DNA of 64,000 nucleotides from an uncultured Clostridia bacterium (GCA_944332455.1 CALVJY010000002.1:111203-175202); one strand, 5' to 3'; shown: positions 1 to 8,719, counted from the first letter of the stretch. Numbers and translations are program-made. The notes: generated by a model from the letters alone, not told the origin.

Positions 1-29
1 GCCAGGATCATCAGCAACACTTTTTTCAT
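1..29 (-). CDS. N-terminus of a probable secreted or lipoprotein gene (partial)
   Basis: Only the first nine codons are inside the window (MKKVLLMIL), running off the left edge. The start ATG is preceded by an [13 protein letters not shown] ribosome binding site. A lysine pair followed by a hydrophobic run looks like the start of a signal peptide. It lies 23 bases downstream of the GH99-like lipoprotein on the same strand and is therefore probably the next gene of the sugar-uptake operon, perhaps another lipoprotein. The product cannot be identified. Confidence 0.6.
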
Positions 30-51
30 ATCATTTTCCCTTCCTTTTTTC

Positions 52-1854
52 TCAGTAGCCGTAGGTGTAGGACAGTCTGCCGATGGGCGCCGAATCGCCG
101 GTGACGTAGTAGTCCATGATGTCGTCGGGATGCTGCACGTTGTCGGCCACTTTCAGCTGCACGAAGCAATTGTCGGCGGTCAGTCCCAGGGCCTCCAGCG
201 GAATGGCCAGCAGCATGGTGTCGCCGTAGACCCGGAGCTGGGCCGTGCCGGCCGTCTCCCACTCATACCCGCCGGTCGAGCGCTCCACCGAGGTGACGGT
301 GCCGTCCGGATGGCGGTTGACGATGTACTTGTAGCCCGCAAAGGAGTTCGCCAGATCCTCGTCGGTCTTGATCAGCACATTCATCCAGTTTTCCCCTTCG
401 GGATCGGTGATCTCCTCGGCCGCCGTCACCTTGATGTAGAGGTTCTGCCCGTCGTGGGTGACCATGACGTCGGTGATGTCGTTGCGGCCGGAAGTGTCGA
501 CGTAGGGATCCTTGTTGATGGCGTCGCGGAAGTTGCGGTCCAGCGTGTCTCCCTCGAAGTCCTTGAAGTGGGCGGCGCCGGTCCAGTCGGCAAAGTTCTG
601 ATCCTCGAGATCCACCGTGACCTGATCGGTCAGATAGTGCTTTGCAGGCTCGTACTTGAAGGCCCGGATGTTGTCTACGGTCTGCAGGTAGTAGTTGTCC
701 TCGTACCCCCCGGCCATCATCTCGATGTCCCGGGAGTATTCCTCGTTGAAGGTATCCACAAAAAAGTAGGTCAGCCCGTCGTTTTTCTTGATGGCGATCC
801 ACTCGTTCCAGCCTGTCAGGAAGACGTTGTTGACCGGGCGTTTGGGATTGGCGGCGTTCCAGTCGAACACCGTCTGCCACTGTCCGGCGTAGTTGCTGCC
901 CAGTTCGGTCAGGGAAGAGTCGTTGCGGAAGGTGTCATAGTTGAACCCCCTGCCGTTGTTGCTCATGGCGCCCTCGCTCATGCGGGAGCCGGGGTGCTGA
1001 GCCAGCGAGACCGACATGGTGCCGTTGAAGTAGGACTGCGGGTACTCCCAGTCCATCCAGGGGAAGCCCCGCTCATAGTCCTTGACCAGATTCAGGTTGG
1101 GCCAGGTGGAAATGCGGAAGTCAAAGAACTCCTGGTACTCCTCGTTGAGGGCGGCCACCTCGTCGGGGGACATCACCATCCCCTCGTCCTGTCCCAGCAC
1201 CCCGATGATCAGGGGCTTTTCGCCGAAGGAGAACCACAGATCCTGATACTTGCCCTGGGCATACCAGGTCTCGTAGATCCGCTTGATGGTGGACATGGAG
1301 TTGGTGTTGGTGTAGAACGCCACTTTGGGGACGTCCCAGCCCTGATCCTGAAAGTAGGACAGCCTCTGGAAGATGGCCTCGATGGCCTGGGTGTAGACCA
1401 CGGTGTTGGTAGTGTCGTACACCAGGTAGTCCACCCCCGCCATGGTCAGCAGCTCGATGTGCCGGGTGATCACCCAGGGGTCGTCCGAGCAATAATAGCC
1501 GTACAGCGGCTCTCCCCAGTAGTGGTAGCGCTCCTTTCCTCGGGTGTTGTTCATGTCCCAAAAAGCTTCCTCATCCTCGGCCAGCAGCTTGGTGATGTCG
1601 TAAATTTCGGGATAGCCGTTGGTGTGATAGCCGTGCCAGATGTGGTAAAAAAGCCCCACATAGCTGCCTTCGATCTCGGCGTCGCCCGAGCGGACGGTCC
1701 GTCCCTCGCGGTCGGTCGAGGAGAGGTTCAGCGTCGTGTACTGAAAGGGGGTCAGCTCCCGGGTGTCCTCCACCCGCTCCTCCCCGCCGCCGCATCCGGC
1801 AAAAGCAGTCAGGAAGAGGGCCAGCAAAAGGCTCCAGACAACGATTTTTTTCAT
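52..1854 (-). CDS. GH99-like (WbsX-type) lipoprotein with C-terminal carbohydrate-binding-like domain
   Basis: 600 residues from the chosen ATG. An in-frame start seven codons upstream lacks a good ribosome binding site, whereas this ATG has GGAG about 8 bases away. Residues 1-21 form a lipoprotein signal with the lipobox AFAGC. Residues about 45-340 contain motifs such as GLFYHIWHG, a DYLVYDTTN strand and GWNEW, which resemble the TIM-barrel of WbsX/GH99-like endo-glycosidase families. The last 150 residues resemble a CBM9/DOMON-like beta-sandwich (VMVTHDGQNLYIKV), a fold used for sugar binding. The position directly downstream of ABC sugar permeases suggests a surface enzyme that trims or binds the imported glycan. 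The substrate is unknown; alpha-mannan-type glycans are the known GH99 substrates, so that is only a suggestion. Confidence 0.75.
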   Translation of the reverse strand: MKKIVVWSLLLALFLTAFAGCGGGEERVEDTRELTPFQYTTLNLSSTDREGRTVRSGDAEIEGSYVGLFYHIWHGYHTNGYPEIYDITKLLAEDEEAFWDMNNTRGKERYHYWGEPLYGYYCSDDPWVITRHIELLTMAGVDYLVYDTTNTVVYTQAIEAIFQRLSYFQDQGWDVPKVAFYTNTNSMSTIKRIYETWYAQGKYQDLWFSFGEKPLIIGVLGQDEGMVMSPDEVAALNEEYQEFFDFRISTWPNLNLVKDYERGFPWMDWEYPQSYFNGTMSVSLAQHPGSRMSEGAMSNNGRGFNYDTFRNDSSLTELGSNYAGQWQTVFDWNAANPKRPVNNVFLTGWNEWIAIKKNDGLTYFFVDTFNEEYSRDIEMMAGGYEDNYYLQTVDNIRAFKYEPAKHYLTDQVTVDLEDQNFADWTGAAHFKDFEGDTLDRNFRDAINKDPYVDTSGRNDITDVMVTHDGQNLYIKVTAAEEITDPEGENWMNVLIKTDEDLANSFAGYKYIVNRHPDGTVTSVERSTGGYEWETAGTAQLRVYGDTMLLAIPLEALGLTADNCFVQLKVADNVQHPDDIMDYYVTGDSAPIGRLSYTYGY

Positions 1855-1999
1855 AAAATTTCTCCTTTTTGGCATCGGCGGCCGAACCCGGCAAACGACA
1901 GCGCGCCGCAGACAGTATGACTGTTCCGGCGGCCGGAAGGACCGGGACCTCTGCCGGAAAAGATCACGGTTGGGGCGGACCGGCGCGGGCCGGATGGCC

Positions 2000-2854
2000 T
2001 CAGCCCTTGACGCTGCCCACCATGACGCCGTCGATCAGCTGTTTTTGGAAGATGGCGAACAGCAGGGCCGGGAAGACGGACATAAACACGCCGCCGGCCA
2101 TGCGGATGTTGGCGCGGTCCATGGCCGCGTCGCCCTCCGTGGAATTTTCAAACAGCACCAACGCGAAAGTCTTGGGGGCCTCGGAGCTGTGCATGTACAT
2201 CAGAGGTCCGAAGTAGTCTCCCCAGTAGGCCAGAAAAACGTTGACCACCACATAGACCAGCACGGCCTTGCACAGGGGCAGGCAGATGGACAGAAACCGC
2301 CGCAGGGCGCTGGCCCCGTCGATCTTGGCGGCGCTGTCCATGTCGCGGGGGATCCCCCGCATGAACTGGGTCAGCAGGAAGATGTAGACCGCGCCGCCCC
2401 CGAACAGGTTGGGGATGATGAAGGGATACAGCGTGTCGATCCACCCGAAGGTGAAGTACAGCGAGTACAGCGGGACCTGGGTGACGGCGCCGGGCAGCAT
2501 CATGGTGCCCAGCATGATCGCAAACATGAATCCCCGCCCCCTCCACTGCAGCTTGGCAAAGGAAAAGGCGATCAGGGAGGCCGACAGCGGCACAAAGATC
2601 ATGTTGCAGACCACGATCAGCAGGGTGTTCAGAAATCCCGACAGATACCGCCCGGTGCTGAACAGCTCCAGGTAGTTGGAAAACTGCGGCACCGACGGGA
2701 AGAACAGGGGCACGGGCTGGATGACCTCGGAGGAGGTCATCAGGCTCTTGGAGATCATGTAGCAGAACGGGAAGAGCAGAATGACTGTCAGAAGGCCCAT
2801 GATCGCATAAAGCAGCACGGAGAGCGCCAATCTGGAACGTTTGGAAGATCTCAT
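2000..2854 (-). CDS. Carbohydrate ABC transporter permease (MalG/UgpE-like)
   Basis: 284 residues with about six hydrophobic segments. Near residue 185 it has the cytoplasmic EAA loop (DSAAKIDGA-x11-P), which is the docking site for an ATPase of the sugar ABC family. It is the second membrane subunit of the importer. Its ATG lies one base beyond the stop of the preceding permease, with a GGAGG site inside that gene's last codons, so the two are translationally coupled. It pairs with the upstream permease and the binding protein. No ATPase gene is in this operon, so a shared MsmK/MalK-type ATPase encoded elsewhere is expected. Confidence 0.93.
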   Translation of the reverse strand: MRSSKRSRLALSVLLYAIMGLLTVILLFPFCYMISKSLMTSSEVIQPVPLFFPSVPQFSNYLELFSTGRYLSGFLNTLLIVVCNMIFVPLSASLIAFSFAKLQWRGRGFMFAIMLGTMMLPGAVTQVPLYSLYFTFGWIDTLYPFIIPNLFGGGAVYIFLLTQFMRGIPRDMDSAAKIDGASALRRFLSICLPLCKAVLVYVVVNVFLAYWGDYFGPLMYMHSSEAPKTFALVLFENSTEGDAAMDRANIRMAGGVFMSVFPALLFAIFQKQLIDGVMVGSVKG

Positions 2855-2855
2855 C

Positions 2856-3773
2856 TTAAGCCTCCTCCCCGTAGAACACCCATTTGCTGGTCGCGAACAG
2901 CACCACGGTGATCATTCCGATGACGATCAGGAAGCACCAGGCCAGAGCGCTGCCGTAGCCGATCATGCCGGACTCGATGGCCTCCTGGTAGATCTTGACC
3001 GCGTACATGTACAGCGAGTTGTCCCAGCCCCGCCCGCCGTTGGGGGCATAGGTCAGAGGGCCGTTGTACTGCAGGGTGCCGATGGTGGACATGATGACGT
3101 TATAGAAGATCATGGGGGTGGACATGGGAATGGTGATGTACCAAAATCCCGCCAGCCGTCCTCCCCCCTCGATCTGCACGGCCTCGTAGTACTGCTTGTC
3201 GATGTTCTTGAAGGCCGACAGCCACAGGATCATGCCGCCGCCCACCGTCCAGAGGTTCATGATGAACACCGACACCATAGAGGTCCCCGCCTCCGCGAAA
3301 AAGGGAAAGGGGGCAATGCCGACCAGGCCCAGGATGCGGTTGAAGATGCCGTAGGTCTGGCCGAACATGTCCTTCCACAGCAGGCCGCTGACCACCGCGG
3401 GGATGGTCACGGGCAGGTAGAACAGCACCCGGAAGACCTTGACGCCTTTCAGAGAGGTGTTGACCAGCAGAGCCAGAAAGTAGGAGGTCACCAAAGACAG
3501 CGGGATGGAGACCACCGAGTAGATCACGGTGTTCAGGAAGGTCCTGGAGACTTCCCCCCAGTCCGCCGTGAACATCAGCGCGTAGTTGTGGACCCCCCAG
3601 GCCTCGAAGGTGAAGCCGTTGTACCGCCACATGAAGGAATAGATCAGGGAGAACAGCACCGGGATCAGGGTAAACACCACGATGCCCACTGTCAGCGGCA
3701 GATTGAACAGCCACCCGGTGTAGTTGTCCCGGAAAAACTTTCTGGCGTTGAAGTTTTTAAAAAAAGTTTTCAT
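2856..3773 (-). CDS. Carbohydrate ABC transporter permease (MalF/LplB/UgpA-like)
   Basis: 305 residues. A basic N-terminal tail precedes a first membrane helix (GWLFNLPLTVGIVVF), with five more helices after it. The EAA motif YEAVQIEGGGR-x8-P lies around residue 205. It forms the heteromeric membrane channel with the next gene. Its ATG overlaps the TGA of the solute-binding protein gene (ATGA), indicating translational coupling. The family assignment is firm, but the sugar specificity cannot be read from the sequence. Confidence 0.93.
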   Translation of the reverse strand: MKTFFKNFNARKFFRDNYTGWLFNLPLTVGIVVFTLIPVLFSLIYSFMWRYNGFTFEAWGVHNYALMFTADWGEVSRTFLNTVIYSVVSIPLSLVTSYFLALLVNTSLKGVKVFRVLFYLPVTIPAVVSGLLWKDMFGQTYGIFNRILGLVGIAPFPFFAEAGTSMVSVFIMNLWTVGGGMILWLSAFKNIDKQYYEAVQIEGGGRLAGFWYITIPMSTPMIFYNVIMSTIGTLQYNGPLTYAPNGGRGWDNSLYMYAVKIYQEAIESGMIGYGSALAWCFLIVIGMITVVLFATSKWVFYGEEA

Positions 3774-5164
3774 CCGATCAGGGCGTTGTCGACTTCCTTC
3801 ACGCAGGAGGCGATGGCGTCGTCAATGGACTTGCTCAGGTTCAGGGCGTTGTTGAACAATCCCTTGGTGGCCCGGTCCAGGTCGCTCTTGTAGGAGGCGT
3901 CCACCCGGCCGAGGAAGTCCACGGCGATCTTGTACTCGCTGCCGTACAGGTAGGCGCCCATGTTGATGTCGCTGTAGTCCTTGCCCCAGTTGGCGGTGGT
4001 GTAGTCGGCCAGATCCCGGCGGATGGAGGCCAGATTCAGCCCGGCGCTGCCCATGGCCTGCTGTCCTTCCTTGGAGAGCATGTGGCACAGGAAGGCCCAG
4101 CAGATGTCCTTTTCCTCGTCCGAGAGCTCCGCGTTGATCATGTAGCCGGCGATGCCCGAGCCGATTTTGGGATTTTCGCCGATCAGCGGGAAAGAGACCA
4201 GGTCCACAAACCTTTCGCCGGTAAGCTCATCCTTCAGGACCGGACGGTTGGCATACAGCGAGACCGAGGCAGACTGGAACAAAAAGGCCGAGGTGCCGGT
4301 TTCGTAAGAACTGGCCGATTCCTTGGAGGTGTTCACGATGTAGCGTTTTTCCACCATCTCGCGGAGCATTTCCAGGCAGGCCCGGGTCTCGGGGGTGTCC
4401 ACCGAGTTGTTGCCCTCCTCATCCAGGATGTCCGCCCCGTAGGAGCGCAGGATGGGATAGCAGGTCGAAAGCCAGGCCGTCAGATTGGCGTCCAGCACGT
4501 AGTGGCTCTGGCGGCCGTTTTTGTCCAGATAATCGCGTACCTGCTGGCAGACGTCCAGGAACTGATCCCAGGTCCAGCCGTTTTTGACCACGGTGGTCTC
4601 GGGGTTCAGATCCACCCCGGCTTTTTTCAAAATGTCTTTGTTGATGAAGGTGACCACCGAGTCCGCGCTGCGGGGAATGGCGTAAAGCTGCCCTTCCATG
4701 GTGCTGCAGTCAAAGAACTCCTGGTAAAAATCCACGTCCACGTCGAACAGGCCGGCGGCCTCGGAGGCCTCGATGTAGGGGGTCAGATTTTCGGCGATGC
4801 CGGTGTCGGCCGGATAGTAAAGGTCAGGCGAATTGGTCCAGAAGATGTCGTCCAGCGACCCCGTCCGGGCCAGGTTGCGGATGGTGTTCTCGTAGGCGTT
4901 GACCGACAGGTAGGAGTACTTGAAGGTCACGTAGGGGTACTTCAGGTTGAAGCTGTCGATCAGGGCGTCGATCATGGTGGTTTCATTCGCGTTGCCGCTG
5001 GGGATCAGAATGGAGATCTCGGCCTCGACATCGGGATCCAGCTCCAGATCGATGGTGGCAGGATCGCGGGTGGGGACCTCCACTTCCCCGGGCTGCATAC
5101 ATCCGGCCAGCGAGCCGAACACTACCAGCAGCGACAATAAAAGCAGCATCATTTTTTTCATCAT
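3770..5164 (-). CDS. Extracellular solute-binding lipoprotein of the sugar ABC transporter
   Basis: 464 residues starting at the first of two tandem ATGs, 7 bases after an AAGGAGG site. A longer in-frame opening upstream has intergenic-type composition and is rejected. The signal peptide ends at the lipobox SLAGC, followed by an acidic linker. The body resembles family 1 (MalE/UgpB-like) binding proteins: an early ISILIPSGN-type strand, a DIFWTNSPDLYY segment and the NGWTWDQFLDVCQQV motif typical of large oligosaccharide-binding proteins. It captures the sugar outside the membrane and hands it to the two permeases encoded next. Confidence 0.92.
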   Translation of the reverse strand: MMKKMMLLLLSLLVVFGSLAGCMQPGEVEVPTRDPATIDLELDPDVEAEISILIPSGNANETTMIDALIDSFNLKYPYVTFKYSYLSVNAYENTIRNLARTGSLDDIFWTNSPDLYYPADTGIAENLTPYIEASEAAGLFDVDVDFYQEFFDCSTMEGQLYAIPRSADSVVTFINKDILKKAGVDLNPETTVVKNGWTWDQFLDVCQQVRDYLDKNGRQSHYVLDANLTAWLSTCYPILRSYGADILDEEGNNSVDTPETRACLEMLREMVEKRYIVNTSKESASSYETGTSAFLFQSASVSLYANRPVLKDELTGERFVDLVSFPLIGENPKIGSGIAGYMINAELSDEEKDICWAFLCHMLSKEGQQAMGSAGLNLASIRRDLADYTTANWGKDYSDINMGAYLYGSEYKIAVDFLGRVDASYKSDLDRATKGLFNNALNLSKSIDDAIASCVKEVDNALIG

Positions 5165-5286
5165 CAGAATCCTCCTTAGATGTTGTCCGGTTTTTTCAGG
5201 GGATCGGAAAACCCCTTTTTTCTCATTCAGTTCGGCTTCCGGGTCTGTCGGCCTGCGCGATCGCGCGCCTGCCGTAGAAATCCCCC

Positions 5287-6570
5287 TCAAGCTTCGTAGT
5301 CGTTCAGCATGGACAGAATGTTCATGGCGTACAGCCGGGAGGTGTAGTCGTTCAGGTGATTGATGCCGTTCCCGGTCACGTCCATATATTTTTTGGTGCT
5401 CAGCATGGTAAGGCTCTGGGTGTAAAGATCCAGCGTCCACACGCCGGCGTTTTCTGCAATGCGGTCCAGCTGGGCCCAGTAGTCCTCGAACAGCTCGCCG
5501 TCATAGGACATGATCTCGGGGGTGAAGGCCTTGATCAGCACGATCTCGGCCTCGGGCAGAGCGGCCTTGACCCTCAGCACCAGGGACTCGATGTTGTCCC
5601 CGTAGGCCATTCCCGAAAAATCGCTGCCGTTGTCATTGATGCCGAAGTGGATGAACAGTACGTCCGGCGCATCTGCGATGATCTCGTCAACCTGGGCTTG
5701 CGCGGCCCCCCACTCCGAGGTCATGCCGCCCAGGGCGTAGTTGCCCACCGTGACCTCCCCCGTCTTTCCGGCCGCCCGGTAGCCCGCATTCAGGGCCAGC
5801 GCGGTCAGGTCGATGAAGTTGGGCAGGTACGGCTCGCGGTTGAACATCGAGGACGACGAGCACCCCTCGGCCACCGAATCGCCGATGATGCCCAGCCTAA
5901 CGTCCTCGCCGGCAGCCAGCTTGGCCTTCAGCGCGGGCAGCTCGGCGGCGTCAAAGGTCTTGAAGTCCCCAAGCTCAGCCTCGGCGGGATCGTAGACGTA
6001 GCTGACCGAGACCTGATGGCCGTAGATGAGACTGCCCTCGGTGTAGATGGTGGCCCCCATCATCACCACGTCAGTCTCGACGTTGGCGATGGAGGAGACC
6101 ACTTGATACCCCTCCGGCAGCTCCTGTCCCGTCAGATTTGCCTCGGTCAGGTAGGGAATGTCGGAATTTTCGGTCCGCACGATGATGTTTCCCTCCACCG
6201 TGAAGTCCTCTCCCTCAGTAAACTCGACATCCCAGGCGTAATCGCGTACCGAAAGAATTTTTTTGGGGGTGAACAGCAGTTTGCCCGAGATGCTCTCCCC
6301 GTCATCCACCAGCATGACGGTCTCGTTGTAGACCACATTGCCCAGCCAGAAGGGGTTGAGCATGGAGACCAGTTCGTCCGACCACACGTATTGGCCGGAA
6401 GAGGGGTCCAAGGTGCGCGCTTCCTCCACCGAAAAGTCGTAGACCGGATCTTCCTGATAAAAGGGCAGATCCTCCTTCGACGGCGGCTCGGGCTCGCCGC
6501 CGCAGCCGCTGACCAAAAAGACTCCCAGGGCCATCAGGACGCTGAGCGCGACGATCAAAAGACGTTTCAT
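5287..6570 (-). CDS. SGNH/GDSL-family hydrolase lipoprotein (putative acetyl esterase)
   Basis: 427 residues from the ATG with a GGGGAGGA site; a start 17 codons upstream is not supported. The signal peptide ends at VSGC. Residues about 30-215 form a beta-rich N-terminal domain. The catalytic SGNH domain follows, with block I GDSVAEG near residue 228, the block II Gly in NYALGGM, block III GINDN near 310, and a C-terminal INHLN near 402 that supplies the His. The usual block V Asp three residues before that His appears to be Asn, so the charge relay may be altered. As the first gene of a glycan-uptake operon it probably deacetylates a polysaccharide outside the cell. A 122-base gap separates it from the binding-protein gene. 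Confidence 0.82.
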   Translation of the reverse strand: MKRLLIVALSVLMALGVFLVSGCGGEPEPPSKEDLPFYQEDPVYDFSVEEARTLDPSSGQYVWSDELVSMLNPFWLGNVVYNETVMLVDDGESISGKLLFTPKKILSVRDYAWDVEFTEGEDFTVEGNIIVRTENSDIPYLTEANLTGQELPEGYQVVSSIANVETDVVMMGATIYTEGSLIYGHQVSVSYVYDPAEAELGDFKTFDAAELPALKAKLAAGEDVRLGIIGDSVAEGCSSSSMFNREPYLPNFIDLTALALNAGYRAAGKTGEVTVGNYALGGMTSEWGAAQAQVDEIIADAPDVLFIHFGINDNGSDFSGMAYGDNIESLVLRVKAALPEAEIVLIKAFTPEIMSYDGELFEDYWAQLDRIAENAGVWTLDLYTQSLTMLSTKKYMDVTGNGINHLNDYTSRLYAMNILSMLNDYEA

Positions 6571-6625
6571 CACATTCCTCCCCTCGGGCCGCCGCGACCG
6601 GAAGCCCGAAAAATCATTCAAAAAT

Positions 6626-6655
6626 TTTATAAAAGTATACTTTTATGTAATCCAA
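6626..6655 (-). promoter_or_regulatory. Promoter of the sugar operon with a palindromic operator between -35 and -10
   Basis: On the minus strand a TTGGAT -35 (6650-6655) and a TATAAA -10 (6626-6631) are 18 bases apart. The spacer is almost filled by the 18-base perfect palindrome ATAAAAGTATACTTTTAT (6629-6646). The arrangement fits repression, or activator-assisted opening, of the sugar operon. The first gene starts 56 bases downstream of the -10. Confidence 0.6.
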
Positions 6656-6693
6656 AAGAGTGGAAGAATCGGAAGATCCCGCCCTTTTTTTGT

Positions 6694-6723
6694 GCCCTGT
6701 TTTACGAAGACAGGGCTTTTTTT
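6694..6723 (+). terminator. Rho-independent terminator in the intergenic region
   Basis: GCCCTG and CAGGGC arms separated by 11 bases, then seven T. It faces right, although no plus-strand gene lies immediately to its left. It may end a short RNA or stop read-through from antisense transcription of the operon. Confidence 0.5.
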
Positions 6724-6742
6724 ATCACTCCGCCGATTTCCG

Positions 6743-6758
6743 AAAAAGTATACTTTTT
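6743..6758. promoter_or_regulatory. Second copy of the operator palindrome
   Basis: AAAAAGTATACTTTTT is a perfect 16-base palindrome that shares the 14-base core AAAAGTATACTTTT with the site in the sugar-operon promoter. The two centres are 113 bases apart. Two-site looping is possible. No third copy was seen in the window. Confidence 0.5.
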
Positions 6759-6839
6759 AGGCAGTTCTGCCGCAGGTCAGGCCTGGATCTCCTGCAAAAA
6801 CAGGGTTCTGGCCGCCCGCCTTTCCGGCTCCGAAAAGAG

Positions 6840-7120
6840 ATGTTTTGATGACAGTCCTGCAACAGGTCTGAAAACCAGTCTTCGCAAAAAGCAAGGGGTG
6901 GGAGTGCCTTCCCGGCGCCGACGGCGCCTTTGAAAAATATGTTTTGAGGACAATTTCGCCGCAGGTCTGAAAAACAGGCTTTGCATAAAGCAAGGGTGGC
7001 CTGCCTTCCCGGCGCCGACGGCGCCTTTGAAAAATATGTTTTGATGACAGTCCTGCCGCAGGTCTGAAAACCAGGCTTTGCATAAAGCAAGGGTGGCCTG
7101 CCTTCCCGGCGCCGACGACG
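6840..7120. repeat. Tandem repeat, about 98-base unit, three copies
   Basis: Units start at 6840, 6939 and 7036 with ATGTTTTGA and run 99, 97 and about 85 bases. A degenerate half copy precedes them from about 6763. The first two units end in a GGCGCCGACGGCGCC dyad able to form a hairpin; in the third this is changed to GGCGCCGACGACG. All carry a CAGGTCTGAAAA box. Open frames across the array on the minus strand are repetitive by-products and are not annotated as genes. Confidence 0.75.
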
Positions 7121-7282
7121 CTCACGTTTCGCCCGGGAAAGGACGAGATTTCTTCCCTGAAAAAGTCCGAAGATCGCTTTACGCTTCTCTTATATCATAA
7201 AGTAAAAAACATAGAATGTAAATACATTTTTTTTGGAAAAATATGGACAATCCACAGATTTTGCCCCTTTCGGAGAATTTGT

Positions 7283-7312
7283 TTGACCCCGCCTTCGCAA
7301 ATATGGTATACT
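7283..7312 (+). promoter_or_regulatory. Sigma-A promoter of the AraC-type regulator
   Basis: TTGACC (7283-7288) and TATACT (7307-7312) with an 18-base spacer. A start at about 7319 places the regulator's ribosome binding site (GGGAGGAG) just inside the mRNA and rules out the longer in-frame opening beginning at 7243. Confidence 0.65.
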
Positions 7313-7335
7313 GGATGCAGAAGAGGGAGGAGACG

Positions 7336-8187
7336 ATGAGAGAACTTTCGGAAATGATCCGCACGGTCGGATTTTATGTGGAGGAGGCAGGTTTTGCCAC
7401 GGTAGGAGATTTCTGGAAAGACATCGTGAGCTTCTGGAAAAAACATCGGTTCTACTATATCGAGAGCGGGCAGGCCCAAATGACGCTGCGGAACGCCAGG
7501 CTGGACCTGGAGCCGGGGATGCTTTACTACATCCCCAAAAATTCGGTGATCACCGCCTCCAATCAGGGGTTTCTGCGGCACTACTACATCCACTTCGAGG
7601 CCGACGAGACGGGCAACACCTTTTTGTCCTCTCTCTCCCCCGAAGGGGGCGTACCGGCCTCGCCCGAGGACGTCGGCTTTTTCCGGGCCGTGCTGGCCGC
7701 CGTCGAGCGGGAGGACCCCTCTCCCTCCGGGGCGCTCTACCTCAACGGCCTGATGCAGATCATTCTCTCCCGCTTCATCGGCAGCCTGGGCGAGAACTTC
7801 GGGAACCGGAACATTTTGCGGTTTTTCGACATCATGCAGTACGTGGAAAACAACGTCGAAAAAAAGATCACCGTCAAGGAACTGGCCGCCATGGCCAACC
7901 TGAACGAGGTCTACTTTTCCAACTGCTTTTCCAAAGCGGTTGGCCAGCCTCCCCTGCAATATATCCTGGAAAAAAAGCTGCAGCACGCCATGGTCCTGCT
8001 GCAGGACGAGCGGCTGTCCATCAAGGAGATCGCCTACCGCCTCAATTTCGGAGACGTCCTCTACTTCTCCCGCCTGTTCAAGCGCAAGACCAAGCTCTCC
8101 CCCTCGGAATTCCGCAATCTCTTCCGGCAGTCCGCCGAGGAAGGAGGCCGCCCCGCGTCCGCCCCCTTCCCCCTTCCGCCCGGCTGA
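7336..8187 (+). CDS. AraC/XylS-family transcriptional regulator
   Basis: 283 residues from the ATG that follows GGGAGGAGACG. The longer frame from 7243 would begin upstream of the promoter. Residues about 15-110 form a cupin-like ligand-sensing domain (YYIESGQAQMTL, PGMLYYIPKN). The C-terminal 100 residues hold two helix-turn-helix motifs: VKELAAMANLNEVYFSNCF and SIKEIAYRLNFGDVLYFSR, followed by the family's P-S-FR ending. It is transcribed divergently from the sugar ABC operon and most likely activates it in response to the sugar. Confidence 0.9.
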   Translation: MRELSEMIRTVGFYVEEAGFATVGDFWKDIVSFWKKHRFYYIESGQAQMTLRNARLDLEPGMLYYIPKNSVITASNQGFLRHYYIHFEADETGNTFLSSLSPEGGVPASPEDVGFFRAVLAAVEREDPSPSGALYLNGLMQIILSRFIGSLGENFGNRNILRFFDIMQYVENNVEKKITVKELAAMANLNEVYFSNCFSKAVGQPPLQYILEKKLQHAMVLLQDERLSIKEIAYRLNFGDVLYFSRLFKRKTKLSPSEFRNLFRQSAEEGGRPASAPFPLPPG

Positions 8188-8341
8188 TCCAAATAACGGT
8201 GCCCGACGGAAAGCTCCCCGCGGGTCGCCTTTCCGATCCCGCCGGCAAAAAGCGCTTTCAAATCCGCGCTTTCTTCAACACGATCCCCGCATCAGACGGG
8301 CAAAACTTTTTCTTCCTGATCGTCTTTCATCATCTTCCCCG

Positions 8342-8369
8342 GAACAGGCCTCCGCCTGTTCTTTTTTTG
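8342..8369 (+). terminator. Terminator after the araC-type gene
   Basis: GAACAGG / CCTGTTC stem with a 6-base loop, then seven T. Confidence 0.75.
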
Positions 8370-8719
8370 TCCGCCGGCCTCCAAACGCAGGGGGGCGTCG
8401 GCGCAACGCCCCTGCCTCTTCATTCGTTTTTATATGCTATGCCGGCCCTGCCGCGCAGAAATGCGCCGCAATGCCCCTGCCTCTTCCGCTGATTTTATGC
8501 GCCGGCTCCAAACGGACGAGGGCATCATCACGGCGCCGTTTCCCTCTTCCCCCGGTTTTTGTCGGCTGCGCCCGCCGCCAGGAGGCACCGTCACAGCGTC
8601 CCGTCCCTCTTTGTCCGCCGCCCCCGCCGGAGCGGAAAACTTTTCGCCCGCCGGTCTAAACCGCCGCCGAGCCTCATAGACTAGACTAAAACCATTTTCC
8701 AAAGAGACGGAGGTGTCAG
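8370..8719. other. Intergenic stretch without a gene
   Basis: C/T-rich sequence with loosely repeated phrases such as AATGCCCCTGCCTCTTC (two near copies around 8405 and 8470). Open frames cross it, but they have no ribosome binding sites and no recognisable product. Only the GGAGGTG site directly before 8720 is functional-looking. Confidence 0.5.

Noticed and set aside
6725..7125. Overlapping minus-strand frames of 69-122 codons across the 98-base repeats
   Set aside because: They repeat the same phrase with each DNA unit, start without ribosome binding sites and are a by-product of the tandem repeat.
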